Origin: CAG-791 sp045546175
Lineage (GTDB): Bacteria; Bacillota; Clostridia; Lachnospirales; Lachnospiraceae
NCBI GenBank assembly: GCA_045546175.1
Contig: JAZQCI010000103.1
Location: forward strand, 1-64,000
DNA length: 64,000 nt
Reading direction: 5' to 3'
Position numbers and translations under genes: made by a program. How positions within the stretch are numbered: the first letter of the stretch is position 1; every line of letters starts with the position of its first letter. Below, in pieces: positions 7,639 through 15,336 of the stretch. The notes beneath the pieces are model-generated. The model was not told the DNA's origin and searched no databases. It saw only the letters and a list, made by a program, of their open reading frames with translations.

Positions 7639-10002
7639 TTACTTTACATTCATCTGCTCCTGTTCCGACTGGGCTTTATCGATGAGGTCCTTCACATCGA
7701 TCCGCTTGGGATCGAGTCCCATATAGGTGTTGAACTCGACACTGTCGACAACGCAGCTGTGAAGGGTGTCATAGACGACGAAATTAAGGCCGATCCTCTG
7801 GACGGCATATTCCACGCCGCCAATCTTTACCGAGCACGTCAGATATCTGCCGGCCCCTCCGCCGGCGCCGCTCAGTCCGCCCTGACTGATCACGGAAAAG
7901 GTCGCTCCGTCGGGCAGAGTGCCGGAATAGCTGAGTTCTTTTTCCGAGAGCTCTTCCACCACCCGGTCCGGCCCTATGACCGCGTAATAGCTCCATCTGT
8001 AATGTCCGCGAATGTCCTGGTTCAGTCCCAGGGCGAAGAGCCTGTCGCAGATCTCCGTGTTCAGCGAATGAGAGCCGTCGTCCCGGAGTGTTATGAATAC
8101 GGTGTACTGCGGATTCTGCAGGAGCGCGTCCAGATAGGCGCAGATCTCCGTCTGCTTCAGGGAGAGGTCCCCCGTCATGGTCGCTGCAGAGTATTCCCTC
8201 CCTGATTTTCCGATGACCACGGCCGTCACTTCACAGTTTTTGTGATTAAAGGCGGACAGGTCGGTCTCCGCGTAATAGACGCCTTCCTCCTCATCCGTCT
8301 TCCCGGCGTTAACCTTTACATAGTTATTTCCGTCCTCGATCCTCAGTTCTACCCTCTTTATATCTTCATGAATATTCTCGATCTTACTGACCGTAAAGGA
8401 GATCGTATTCCCGTTCTTATCGATCCCGGCCATGTTGATCTTTGCCTGCGGGAGAAGCCCCTGCGCGTCAAGGAGCTCCTCGTTATAGATATCGATATCG
8501 GCCAGCTCGATCATGAAATTGGACTTTTTCTCCATCTCGGCGCTGACCTCGTCATACCCGTATTTTTCCAGGAGCGTATCTTCGGAGGAAAACAGATTGG
8601 TGCCGAGTCCCAGTCTCTCTCCCTTGATGGTGCACCCCAAAGCCGCCAGCGTCGTCGGGAACTGGTCGATGGTCGAATAGACCCTGACTCTGGAGGGGTC
8701 CTGAGGCTGCACGGCCGCATTGATAAAGGACGTGTACACTTTTCTGTCATACTCCCCGGGAACGTCATTGCAGAAATCGCTGTCCATGGTCGTGTGGTCG
8801 CCGCACAGGACGATCGTCGTATTCTCATAGAAGTCCTGCGCCTGTACCCATCGGACGAAATCCGCCACCTGCCTGCTGGAGCAGGCGATCGCGTTCGCGT
8901 AATCGTTGCCCGGATACTCCTCGCGGCACAGGTCACATATATATCCGTCTTCAAAATGGGTGTCAACGGTCAGGAGCGTCAGGTTAAACGGCTCCTCTCC
9001 CGCCGCCAGCCTGGTGACTCTGTCTTTTGCCGCGGCAAACAGCTTACTGTCCTCCATCCCCCAGAAGACATAGTAATTCTGCGGGATGATCCCTTCCTGC
9101 ACGGCCCAGTTATAATCGTCAATCTCATAGCCGCCGTGCCGGCTGAAATAGAGACGTCTTCCGCCGAAAGTCGCATTGGACCCCAGCATGAATACATTTT
9201 TATATCCTTCGCTTTCCAGGATATCTCCGAGGTTTGTCACCTTCTTAAAGAAAGAATCCTGCGTGTTCATCTTATTGAAGGAACCCCTCTTGTCGACGAA
9301 TTCCTCCCCGATATCGACCTTGAGCGGAAGTCCCGCCGACTGGGCAAAGATTCCTCCCATAGTGAAGGTGGTTCCCGGCAGCACTCTGCCGCCGTTGAGG
9401 AGCCCCGTGCCGCCCGAAAAGTCCTCCGACTCTGAAGAGATCTGCGTCAGCTCGGGAATGTTGTTGTAGGAGAAGGCCCCTCCGGACTTCCGGTCCGCGT
9501 AAGTGGATTCCATGGATTCCATGTAGATGTAGATCAGGTTCCTTTTCCTGGCGGGAAAAGTGATCGCCACATCCGCGGGATCCACATAGTTATCTTCGAT
9601 AAAGCGGGACTCATCCAGCTGATTGCGCACGTACCCGGTCATGTCCAGCTTCTTCCACGCGTAGGACCCCGCCCCGATAATGAGCAGAACCCCCAGTGCC
9701 GCTCCGCAGCGCAATAGGATCCCTCTTTTTTCCCGCAGAAAGAAGACGACGGCAAAAAAGAGAGCCGTCAGCCCCAGGGCAGGCAGCAGACTGCTGAGGA
9801 CGCCTTTCATGACGATCCCGTCACCCGTCCCCTCTATGGGCGCCTTGAGCTGAAAGATCAGCTCATCCATGCGAAGGCCCGCCCAGGTGGAGAACACCCA
9901 GCGGGCGAGAAAGACAAGGATCAGGCCGGCGGGAAGAAGAATCCCGGCGGCTATGGTCCATCCTCTGTTTGATCTGGTTCCGTTTTTGTCTCTGTTTTTC
10001 AT
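7639..10002 (-). CDS. OpgB/LTA-synthase-like phosphoglycerol transferase (membrane sulfatase-fold enzyme)
   Basis: 787 aa. Three N-terminal membrane segments (about residues 15-38, 65-85, 95-115) precede an extracellular alkaline-phosphatase/sulfatase domain. Motifs are NLIYIYMESMEST (metal-binding Glu), TTFTMGGIFAQSAGLPL, which resembles the active-site segment of MdoB/OpgB with its nucleophilic Thr, and VLCGDHTTMDSDF. The last 250 residues are an extra domain I do not recognise. Family members move glycerol-phosphate from phosphatidylglycerol to glycans or lipoteichoic acid; the acceptor here is unknown. A TTG at 10035 is an alternative start; the ATG at 10002 has a weak GGGA site upstream. 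It ends just left of the prophage insertion. Confidence 0.75.
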   Translation of the reverse strand: MKNRDKNGTRSNRGWTIAAGILLPAGLILVFLARWVFSTWAGLRMDELIFQLKAPIEGTGDGIVMKGVLSSLLPALGLTALFFAVVFFLREKRGILLRCGAALGVLLIIGAGSYAWKKLDMTGYVRNQLDESRFIEDNYVDPADVAITFPARKRNLIYIYMESMESTYADRKSGGAFSYNNIPELTQISSESEDFSGGTGLLNGGRVLPGTTFTMGGIFAQSAGLPLKVDIGEEFVDKRGSFNKMNTQDSFFKKVTNLGDILESEGYKNVFMLGSNATFGGRRLYFSRHGGYEIDDYNWAVQEGIIPQNYYVFWGMEDSKLFAAAKDRVTRLAAGEEPFNLTLLTVDTHFEDGYICDLCREEYPGNDYANAIACSSRQVADFVRWVQAQDFYENTTIVLCGDHTTMDSDFCNDVPGEYDRKVYTSFINAAVQPQDPSRVRVYSTIDQFPTTLAALGCTIKGERLGLGTNLFSSEDTLLEKYGYDEVSAEMEKKSNFMIELADIDIYNEELLDAQGLLPQAKINMAGIDKNGNTISFTVSKIENIHEDIKRVELRIEDGNNYVKVNAGKTDEEEGVYYAETDLSAFNHKNCEVTAVVIGKSGREYSAATMTGDLSLKQTEICAYLDALLQNPQYTVFITLRDDGSHSLNTEICDRLFALGLNQDIRGHYRWSYYAVIGPDRVVEELSEKELSYSGTLPDGATFSVISQGGLSGAGGGAGRYLTCSVKIGGVEYAVQRIGLNFVVYDTLHSCVVDSVEFNTYMGLDPKRIDVKDLIDKAQSEQEQMNVK

Positions 10003-10051
10003 ATATATCCCGAATTGCGTAGTAATCGCCGACAAACTGTTACTGACGAAA

Positions 10052-10097
10052 AAAGCTCATAATACCAAGGCCTCATTCCCCTGATACTATGAGCTTT
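10052..10097 (-). terminator. Original terminator of tRNA-Gly, left behind at attL
   Basis: Minus-strand stem AAAGCTCATAGTA / TATTATGAGCTTT, followed by TTTTC, 4 bases downstream of the attL core. It would have terminated the tRNA-Gly transcript before integration and now sits 42 kb from the functional tRNA. Confidence 0.75.
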
Positions 10098-10099
10098 AA

Positions 10100-10149
10100 G
10101 AGCAGGTAGCGGGAATCGAACCCGTCTCTCCAGCTTGGGAAGCTGGCAT
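10100..10149 (-). repeat. attL: attL core, 50-bp direct repeat of the 3' part of tRNA-Gly
   Basis: Fifty bases identical to 52138-52187. They cover the anticodon arm, variable loop, T arm and 3' acceptor strand of tRNA-Gly. Bases on either side diverge (10150 g versus 52188 a). The integrase gene lies 178 bases inside. Confidence 0.95.
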
Positions 10150-10172
10150 GAATTTACCGCTGTTTTACCCTT
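10101..10172 (-). pseudogene. tRNA-Gly-like pseudogene at attL
   Basis: The chromosomal 3' half of tRNA-Gly (core) is joined here to phage sequence whose minus strand still looks like a tRNA 5' half: AAGGGTA where the acceptor should be (about 5 of 7 pairs possible with TACCTGC) and GCGGTAAA as a D-loop. The acceptor mismatches make a working tRNA unlikely. Confidence 0.5.
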
Positions 10173-10326
10173 GTTTTTACGACTGCCTTTATAATTGCAG
10201 TCCCGAAAAGGGGCTCAAAAAGGGGCTCATGCATATTATTAATATTCATAATATGCATGAATTATGCATAAAATATGCATAAAAGCCTGCAATATTCATA
10301 ATTCTTGCATACTGTGCTATGCGGCG
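10150..10326. promoter_or_regulatory. attP-derived arm region left of the integrase gene
   Basis: No gene. It contains two AAAGGGGCTCA repeats (10207-10217, 10219-10229), two AATATTCATAAT repeats (10241-10252, 10291-10302) and three TATGCAT copies (10252, 10263, 10274). Such dense direct repeats next to an att core are typical of integrase arm-type, IHF-like or excisionase sites. The AAAGGGGCTCA element recurs near the other end. Confidence 0.6.
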
Positions 10327-11481
10327 TTATTCCGAAAATTCCGGCAACGAAGCCAAAATTTTCGACTTCTCCCGCGCCGTTCTGCGGTTCTTGTGATACG
10401 ACTGCTCTGTCGTCCGCAGGTCTGTATGACCTAAATTATCCTTCACAAATCTCCCGTCCACCCCTGCATCCAACAGGATACTAGCGACTGTTTTCCTGAT
10501 TTTGTGCGGCGAACGATACGGAATGCCGGTCTTCTCACATACTCTGACCAACCGCTTTCTGATACCGGAAGCATTAATCCTCTTCCAGTGCGTCCCATCC
10601 ATACGGCAGAACACCCACGGCTGTCTTTCCGCCTGGCAACGAATGGTCTCCAATAATTCCCTTTCCGTTTCCGGAACGCTGACAAGACGCACACCCGCCG
10701 CGGTTTTGGGTTTCTCTTTGACCTGAGTAATTTTCCCTTTGCCGCCGTCCTGTGTATATCGGGTCTCGGTTCTGGTCACTCGTATCTGCATAGTGTCTAT
10801 CAAAATATCGTCGCATTTCAATGACACTAACTCCCCAATACGCATTCCTGTGCAGAACATGAGCAGTAAACAGTTATTGTACTGGTCGGAATTCTGACGC
10901 AGATACTTTTTCAGGACTACCATCTCATCGTCCGTATAGACCTGCGTCTCAGGAAGTTCTACTCCCGCCACCTGAGCGAACTGCCCTTTACGAATCCGCA
11001 CCCTCGAAAAGACGTCCTCTGAGGAAAAACTGATAAGACCATAATCCTGTCCGTAGTGCAACATCCCACGCACGACCGACTTCAACCCCGACCATTGTTT
11101 CTGCTTCAATCCCGGCAACTGTCCCTGAAGCCATCTCGACCACTCCGTCGCGCTGATACCGGAAAACATCCGGTTCTCCATCGGAACCCCGCTGAAATGG
11201 TGGTTGAAAAAATCCCGGTCTCTCGCAGCCGTGCTTTCCGAAATGTATTTGTTGGACAGCCGTTCAGCCGTATACCTTTCAAAGACCTGACGAACCGTCA
11301 GGGTATCATTCTCGGTGAACTCTCCTACCGACTTCAAGTATGAAACAATTTCTGCTTCTATCTTTGACCTGTCTTTGGACTTCTTACGTCTGCGCCCGCC
11401 CTTGCCGTCAGGAAGGTATATACAATAGTATCCCCGTGCATCACGGTATATCTTATCACGAAATTCATCCAATTTCTTCAT
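10327..11481 (-). CDS. int: Phage tyrosine-recombinase integrase
   Basis: 384 aa. It integrates and excises the prophage at tRNA-Gly. An N-terminal arm-binding segment (YRDARGYYCIYLPDGKGGRR, residues 13-32) is followed by a SAM-like core-binding domain (residues 60-150) and the catalytic domain with Arg in GMRIGELVSL, HKIRKT, and LGHTDLRTTEQSYHK with the nucleophilic Tyr. An ATG at 11493 overlaps its own GGGGAG site, so the second ATG, four codons in, is the likelier start. It lies against attL, separated from the next gene by a terminator and a repeat array that probably control it. Confidence 0.95.
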   Translation of the reverse strand: MKKLDEFRDKIYRDARGYYCIYLPDGKGGRRRKKSKDRSKIEAEIVSYLKSVGEFTENDTLTVRQVFERYTAERLSNKYISESTAARDRDFFNHHFSGVPMENRMFSGISATEWSRWLQGQLPGLKQKQWSGLKSVVRGMLHYGQDYGLISFSSEDVFSRVRIRKGQFAQVAGVELPETQVYTDDEMVVLKKYLRQNSDQYNNCLLLMFCTGMRIGELVSLKCDDILIDTMQIRVTRTETRYTQDGGKGKITQVKEKPKTAAGVRLVSVPETERELLETIRCQAERQPWVFCRMDGTHWKRINASGIRKRLVRVCEKTGIPYRSPHKIRKTVASILLDAGVDGRFVKDNLGHTDLRTTEQSYHKNRRTAREKSKILASLPEFSE

Positions 11482-11510
11482 ATTTTTTCCCATCTCCCCA
11501 GTTATGGTAT

Positions 11511-11540
11511 AAAAAACGGCGGGTCAGCCTATCCCGCCGC
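11511..11540 (-). terminator. Terminator upstream of int
   Basis: Minus-strand stem CGGCGGG / CCCGCCG (11517-11523 and 11533-11539), followed by TTTTTTAT. It would insulate int from read-through of the upstream moron genes and lytic operon. Confidence 0.75.
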
Positions 11541-11610
11541 TATGTAATCCGGTCATCCAACAATATGGAGACATTTGTATTTCGTTTTTGCATGACCGGA
11601 AACAATCGTT

Positions 11611-11692
11611 TTCAGTATACTCACTATTCCATAGTCAGAATACTCGCTATTATGTAGTCAGTATACTGGTTATATTTCAGTATACTGACTAT
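11611..11692. repeat. Four imperfect repeats CAGTATACTnnCTAT upstream of int
   Basis: Copies begin at 11613, 11636 (CAGAATACT), 11659 and 11678, with spacings of 23, 23 and 19 bases. Each core AGTATACT is itself palindromic. The array lies between the unknown gene at 11740 and the int terminator, suggesting an operator or recombination-directionality site. A flanking inverted repeat CCGGTCAT/ATGACCGG (about 11550-11600) adds to the structure. Confidence 0.6.
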
Positions 11693-11739
11693 GAGTGTTT
11701 TGGTTTAACACCCTGACCGGAACCACGCCAATTCGTCTT

Positions 11740-12216
11740 TCAGAACCTGTCGAAAAGACTCGCGATGTCGTCAGGAACAAAAACACTGTTCGTGTTAATA
11801 TCAATTCGATACCCAACCTGTAATCCATCACCCCCTTCGATACTGATATCCGCTGTCACGATAGTCATACCATCGTCGTCCTGAAGTACATTTACCTTCA
11901 GGTGTTCCGGCAACTCCGAGAACGGGCACATAGCAAGTGAGTGCATGTCGTCCGCAATGTCCAAACCGTTCTCTGCGTCGAAGCCTGCGTTCTCCGCGAC
12001 TTGCGCACCCTGTCCCACCAACAAGGACATGAAATTTGCTGATTTCATCACATCCAAGCAGAAAGCCATCGACTCCGACATCGTTTTGTCAATCTGCCTG
12101 CTGATTGTTAGCGCCGCCTGCCACCCTTCCGGGTCAGGTCTCCCGTACCCACAATGGAACATCTTCATTTTTGCATCCTCAACGTTCTGCCTTGTTTTCA
12201 CTCTGAACTTTCCCAT
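11740..12216 (-). CDS. Prophage protein of unknown function under an operator array
   Basis: 158 aa, not recognised. Soluble and acidic overall, with a basic N-terminus (MGKFRVKTRQNVEDAKMKM) and a C-terminal half that looks like alternating strands (MTIVTADISIEGGDGLQVGYRIDINTNSVFV). There is no signal peptide or membrane segment. The start is clear: GGGAGGTGAT ends 3 bases before the ATG. Its upstream region carries four copies of the phage-wide motif TTCTTACATACT, so it is probably tightly regulated. Its position between the restriction-modification genes and int is typical of genes expressed in the lysogen, for example immunity or exclusion; this is inference only. Confidence 0.7.
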   Translation of the reverse strand: MGKFRVKTRQNVEDAKMKMFHCGYGRPDPEGWQAALTISRQIDKTMSESMAFCLDVMKSANFMSLLVGQGAQVAENAGFDAENGLDIADDMHSLAMCPFSELPEHLKVNVLQDDDGMTIVTADISIEGGDGLQVGYRIDINTNSVFVPDDIASLFDRF

Positions 12217-12528
12217 GTATCACCTCCCAACAATTCTTACATACTTGTCATTCAAGGTTCATATGTGCTATGTATTTCTTACATACTCGTTATTAACCTC
12301 CCGTCCTATGCATTTCTTACATACTCGTTATTCAATGTTCATTTATATTGTTTAATTCTTACATACTTATAGTATGTGATATTGGGTTTAAGATATTTTT
12401 CTAGGAATTTGTACGAAATTCACAAGAATGCCCGTTTTCGGATTTTCGGTGCCGCCGGGTCTTGTGCCGGGCAGCGGGCAGGCGTATCATATAGAGGAAA
12501 TGACAGATATGGCTTGAGATTTGGAAAA
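12217..12528. promoter_or_regulatory. Intergenic control region with operator array
   Basis: No supported gene in this stretch. Copies of TTCTTACATACT lie at 12234, 12276, 12314 and 12356 (spacing 42, 38, 42). The last faces an inverted copy (AGTATGTGATAT, 12371-12382) to form a dyad. A TTTCTAGGAA element (12398) resembles blocks seen at 45187 and 51575. A 29-codon plus-strand frame at about 12429-12518 has no ribosome binding site and is not called. Confidence 0.6.
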
Positions 12529-12566
12529 AGAAAAAGAGAGGGGAATTCAGTTCCTCTCTCTTTTTG
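12529..12566 (-). terminator. Terminator of the Dam-type methyltransferase gene
   Basis: Stem AAAAAGAGAGGGGAA / TTCCTCTCTCTTTTT around CAG. Because the arms begin and end with A/T runs, it can work on both strands. Confidence 0.75.
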
Positions 12567-12569
12567 TGC

Positions 12570-13427
12570 TTACCACGTCAGTAATAATTGGTCATCGACC
12601 TTCTTATCCTTCATTTCTTCGCCTGAATGTTGCAGACGGTCAATCATGGATGTCCCGCAATTCACAATCAGGTGTCTCTCGAATAATCCCTCAGGCGGTG
12701 TCACGGATATGTCCTTCTTTTTACTGTCCCTTGTCCCGTTGATGGAAAGCATCACGTATACTCCCCGCTCTTTGCACTCTCTTATCTTCGCGAACAGGTC
12801 GTCGATATTGAATGCTTGCGCTCCGTAAATAATCCCCTGAGAATGCGTGTACGGCGGGTCACAGTAAATCAAATCTCCGCTTTTGGCTCTGTCCATTGCC
12901 TCCAGGTATCCTTCACAGGTAAATTCCGCCCTTTGCAACAATCTGTGCCATAGTTCAACTCTGTCTCCAAATGATTTAGGGCTTATTGGTTTGTGCGGGC
13001 CTCTGGGTGTACTCATGTATCCGTCCTTCTTTCTGAACCGTATCACACCTGAATAGCACGTCCTTGACAGTACGCAGAAATCTAGCGCATTGAAGGATTT
13101 ATTGAATTTCTCTCTCACTTCAAGATACTTTTCGTCAGGTCTTAGATAATACTCATCAATCTCTTTCTTATAATAAGAAATGATTTCGTCAGGACAATCC
13201 CTGACTATATTGAAAACGTCGATAAGAAACGGCAGAACGTCACTGCCGTAAGCCTTCCCGAATTCGGGCACGCCCCAATTCTCACTTGTGTTTATCAACT
13301 CTGCCAGAACTGCGCCGCTGCCTAAGAACGGCTCGTAATAATCACCAAACGTATCAGGCATGTAGCCAATAATCGTAGAAGCAAATCGTTGCTTATTTCC
13401 AATCCACTTTAATAGCGCCGGAACCAT
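12570..13427 (-). CDS. D12-class (Dam/DpnM-type) adenine-N6 DNA methyltransferase
   Basis: 285 aa. It transfers methyl from SAM to adenine in a short DNA site. D12/alpha-class features are LLKWIGNKQR at the N-terminus, motif I YEPFLGSGAV (residues 31-40) and catalytic DPPY (190-193), in the order of Dam, DpnM and MboI enzymes. The ATG at 13427 has AGGAGG six bases upstream; longer in-frame starts lack such a site. It is divergent from a controller gene and a probable endonuclease gene, forming a Type II restriction-modification set on the prophage. The specificity is not readable from the protein, but GATC is the best guess given the family and the absence of GATC from the prophage. Confidence 0.88.
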   Translation of the reverse strand: MVPALLKWIGNKQRFASTIIGYMPDTFGDYYEPFLGSGAVLAELINTSENWGVPEFGKAYGSDVLPFLIDVFNIVRDCPDEIISYYKKEIDEYYLRPDEKYLEVREKFNKSFNALDFCVLSRTCYSGVIRFRKKDGYMSTPRGPHKPISPKSFGDRVELWHRLLQRAEFTCEGYLEAMDRAKSGDLIYCDPPYTHSQGIIYGAQAFNIDDLFAKIRECKERGVYVMLSINGTRDSKKKDISVTPPEGLFERHLIVNCGTSMIDRLQHSGEEMKDKKVDDQLLLTW

Positions 13428-13442
13428 TTCCCCTCCTCTGTC

Positions 13443-13469
13443 ACTCATAGTCTGTAGACTTATAGTCTG
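13443..13469. promoter_or_regulatory. Controller-protein (C-box) operator
   Basis: Two near-identical direct repeats ACTCATAGTCTG (13443-13454) and ACTTATAGTCTG (13458-13469), which include GACT-TAT-AGTC, the form known for C-box half-site pairs of restriction-modification controllers. It overlaps the -35 region of the rightward promoter and the start region of the leftward promoter. Confidence 0.75.
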
Positions 13470-13470
13470 C

Positions 13471-13499
13471 ATTATAATATTTTTTAATAGAGGTGTCAA
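13471..13499 (-). promoter_or_regulatory. Consensus promoter of the methyltransferase gene
   Basis: Minus-strand TTGACA (13494-13499), a 17-base spacer and TATAAT (13471-13476) make a perfect sigma-A promoter. Transcription would start close to 13464, inside the C-boxes, so controller binding should repress it. Confidence 0.85.
13473..13478 (+). promoter_or_regulatory. -10 element of the controller/endonuclease promoter
   Basis: TATAAT on the plus strand with no good -35 (GTCTGT at the expected distance). The C-boxes sit where -35 should be, as expected for a promoter that needs the controller protein. Confidence 0.65.
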
Positions 13500-13502
13500 A
13501 GT

Positions 13503-13742
13503 ATGAAACAATCCATACGAATAAGATACGGGAAAGCCGTTCGCGACGCAAGAATTAAAAAAGGAATGTCACAGGAAAGGCTCGCTGATTTGTCAGAACT
13601 TCACCGCACGTATATCAGCGACATTGAACTAGGCAAGCGCAATGTGTCCATAGACAACATTGAAAAAATCGCAGACGCACTAGACATGAAGATTTCCGAT
13701 ATTTTCTTAGAAATGGAAGGCATGAACGATGAAAGCATTTAA
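13503..13742 (+). CDS. XRE-family controller protein of the restriction-modification system
   Basis: 79 aa, one helix-turn-helix domain (KGMSQERLADLSELHRTYIS, residues 21-40, then DIELGKRNVSIDNIEKIADAL). Size and sequence style match C proteins, which activate their own gene and the endonuclease gene while limiting the methyltransferase. An AGAGGTG ribosome binding site precedes the ATG by 7 bases. The stop overlaps the start of the endonuclease gene, so the two are translated together. With the gene that follows, it is the only prophage gene on the plus strand. Confidence 0.85.
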   Translation: MKQSIRIRYGKAVRDARIKKGMSQERLADLSELHRTYISDIELGKRNVSIDNIEKIADALDMKISDIFLEMEGMNDESI

Positions 13743-14535
13743 GAAATTTCAGCGGGAAGATAAATCTTTTTGGTTTTTTATCAGGTTTATTTCTGAAAGA
13801 CTTGGATACACAGATAAAAATACCAAAGAAGTGAAAAAGTATACATTTGCTGAGGTTGACAACATTTGCAAATCAGAGAATTTGAATATGAAAGTCAATC
13901 AAATTCAACAAGCCGTTGACTACTGTGATATGCGGGCAACCGCGATTAACACTGTCATCCGTCCCAACCTTATGAATTTGCAACAGGTACAACTCGAATA
14001 TAATAGATTATTTGCATTGGGACAATATACCAAAAACTTCCCCATGAACAAACAGCGAGGGGCAAAAAAGAATGTCAACTTTTATGCCGCAATTATCATC
14101 ATGCTCGCAGAAACCGCCGCAAAAGCCAAAAACAAAGATTTTGACGCCGACCCACATGGGCTGGTTTACTTTCTCAATAACCAAAAAATCGTCGGTTCGT
14201 CTTCTCGACGTCTTGACGGCGCATATCCTTCAATTTACACACCGGAACTCGTATGGGAAATTAAAGAGTATTACTATACAACCAGTTTCGGGTCAAGAAT
14301 TGCCGACGCTATTTACGAAACCCAACTCGACGGATACGAGTTTGATGAAATATATAATCGAACCGGCGTAAAACCCCATCATGTACTGTTCGTCGATAGC
14401 CAGGAATGGTGGAACCACGGCAAGTCATATCTGTGCCGGTTAATAGATGCATTAAATCAGGGTCTTGTCGACGATGTGATTTTCGGCAGGGAAGTTTTTA
14501 CTGAATGGCCTAAAATCCTGAATGATTATATGTAA
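13729..14535 (+). CDS. Probable Type II restriction endonuclease (PD-(D/E)xK-like)
   Basis: 268 aa. A candidate active site is D163 (SSRRLDGAYPS), then E177-I-K179 (PELVWEIKEYY), the spacing and strand context of PD-(D/E)xK nucleases; W226 to K232 (EWWNHGKSY) may help structure the fold. The N-terminal half is helical and may bind DNA. I recognise the C-terminal segment (RLDGAYPS ... FGSRIADA ... LFVDSQEWW) as of a kind found in proteins annotated as restriction endonucleases, but I cannot name a prototype. Its place behind a controller gene and opposite a Dam-type methyltransferase supports the role. It overlaps the controller gene by 14 bases and ends in a terminator. Confidence 0.75.
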   Translation: MKAFKKFQREDKSFWFFIRFISERLGYTDKNTKEVKKYTFAEVDNICKSENLNMKVNQIQQAVDYCDMRATAINTVIRPNLMNLQQVQLEYNRLFALGQYTKNFPMNKQRGAKKNVNFYAAIIIMLAETAAKAKNKDFDADPHGLVYFLNNQKIVGSSSRRLDGAYPSIYTPELVWEIKEYYYTTSFGSRIADAIYETQLDGYEFDEIYNRTGVKPHHVLFVDSQEWWNHGKSYLCRLIDALNQGLVDDVIFGREVFTEWPKILNDYM

Positions 14536-14537
14536 AA

Positions 14538-14570
14538 AAAACAGAGGCGGGATTAATCCGCCTCTGTTTC
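14538..14570. terminator. Bidirectional terminator
   Basis: Stem AAACAGAGGCGG / CCGCCTCTGTTT with loop GATTAAT, A-run before and TTTC after. It ends the endonuclease transcript and, on the other strand, overlaps the last codons of the next gene. Confidence 0.8.
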
Positions 14571-14762
14571 TATTTCATTTACCTTTTCGTTTACAGTATC
14601 CGTCACGAACTTTTGTAATGACTTCCCCGCTTTGTCCGCCGCCTGCTTCCACGCTGTCTTTTCCTCAGGTCTGACCTCAACGATAACCCGCGCCACGTTC
14701 TGCTTTTTCCATTCGGCTATGTACTTCGTTTGGTTGAAATGTGCTTTACTTTTTTCGTTCAT
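14553..14762 (-). CDS. Small ribbon-helix-helix-like prophage protein
   Basis: 69 aa. Residues 24-62 (RVIVEVRPEEKTAWKQAADK, then AGKSLQKFVTDTVNEKV) read as one beta strand followed by two helices, the pattern of Arc/MetJ-type DNA-binding proteins; the N-terminus is basic. It may autoregulate the operon. The start ATG overlaps the end of the upstream gene by 4 bases, so the two are coupled. Confidence 0.7.
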   Translation of the reverse strand: MNEKSKAHFNQTKYIAEWKKQNVARVIVEVRPEEKTAWKQAADKAGKSLQKFVTDTVNEKVNEIETEAD

Positions 14763-15085
14763 CTCATTAAATTTTCATCCGTAATAATATCACTACCCGC
14801 GCCTCCGGAATACTCCCCGGAATAATCATCATCGTGCACATAAACACCTTCGTAACTCCGCGCTTCTTGCCCTGCCATCACGACCTTCATCGCCATCCCA
14901 GAATATCTGCAATTTTTCGCAGCTTCAATTTGCTCCTTGTAACGTGCGTTCACAACCTTGGCTCTTTCCCGTGCCTTTTCCTCTCGTCCAAGCATATACG
15001 CATACATCAGCAGCTCGTCCAGTTCAGTTGCTTTACTTTCTCCAAAATTTTGGAACGCCTTCTGCATTCTTTCTCTAAATGTCAT
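14759..15085 (-). CDS. Small prophage protein of unknown function
   Basis: 108 aa from the ATG with AGGTG six bases upstream (a GTG three codons earlier is possible). A helical, charged N-terminal two-thirds (RERMQKAFQNFGESKATELD, LGREEKARERAKVV) precedes a Gly/Asp/Tyr-rich tail (HDDDYSGEYSGGAGSD). No family recognised. It is first in a two-gene operon with the ribbon-helix-helix protein and has its own promoter. It may be expressed in the lysogen. Confidence 0.65.
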   Translation of the reverse strand: MTFRERMQKAFQNFGESKATELDELLMYAYMLGREEKARERAKVVNARYKEQIEAAKNCRYSGMAMKVVMAGQEARSYEGVYVHDDDYSGEYSGGAGSDIITDENLMR

Positions 15086-15108
15086 GATTTTCACCTAGTC
15101 CTTTCTTT

Positions 15109-15122
15109 ATACTACCTAGTAT
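15109..15122. promoter_or_regulatory. Palindromic operator candidate
   Basis: ATACTA-CC-TAGTAT is a perfect dyad lying between the promoter at 15164-15192 and the start of the two-gene operon; a likely site for autoregulation by the ribbon-helix-helix protein. Confidence 0.45.
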
Positions 15123-15163
15123 CATTTTATTATGAGAATGTATTGTGTTCTTTGATTTATTTT

Positions 15164-15192
15164 ATTATAGCATAGTGTACACAATGCCTCAA
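15164..15192 (-). promoter_or_regulatory. Promoter of the 15085-14553 operon
   Basis: Minus-strand TTGAGG (15187-15192) and TATAAT (15164-15169), spacer 17. The spacer contains the palindrome GTGTACAC. Confidence 0.7.
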
Positions 15193-15249
15193 TAGCAAAT
15201 TCTCTATTTTCACAGTTTTTTCACAATTTATATTATTGACCTTTGGACA

Positions 15250-15295
15250 CAAAAAAGAGGGGAGCAACCATTCTCAGGTCACTCCCCTCTTTCCT
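15250..15295 (-). terminator. Terminator of the late operon
   Basis: Minus-strand stem AAAGAGGGGAG / CTCCCCTCTTT with a 17-base loop, followed by TTT. It lies about 40 bases after the endolysin stop codon. Confidence 0.8.
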
Positions 15296-15336
15296 TAACC
15301 AAATCCCGTGCACGAGTTAGATGGTTTCAACATTTA

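Noticed and set aside
12429..12518. Plus-strand 29-codon peptide
   Set aside because: No ribosome binding site and no link with neighbouring genes.
14553..15085. Toxin-antitoxin pair
   Set aside because: The small RHH protein could be an antitoxin, but its partner shows no toxin motif; coupled RHH genes also occur as plain regulators.
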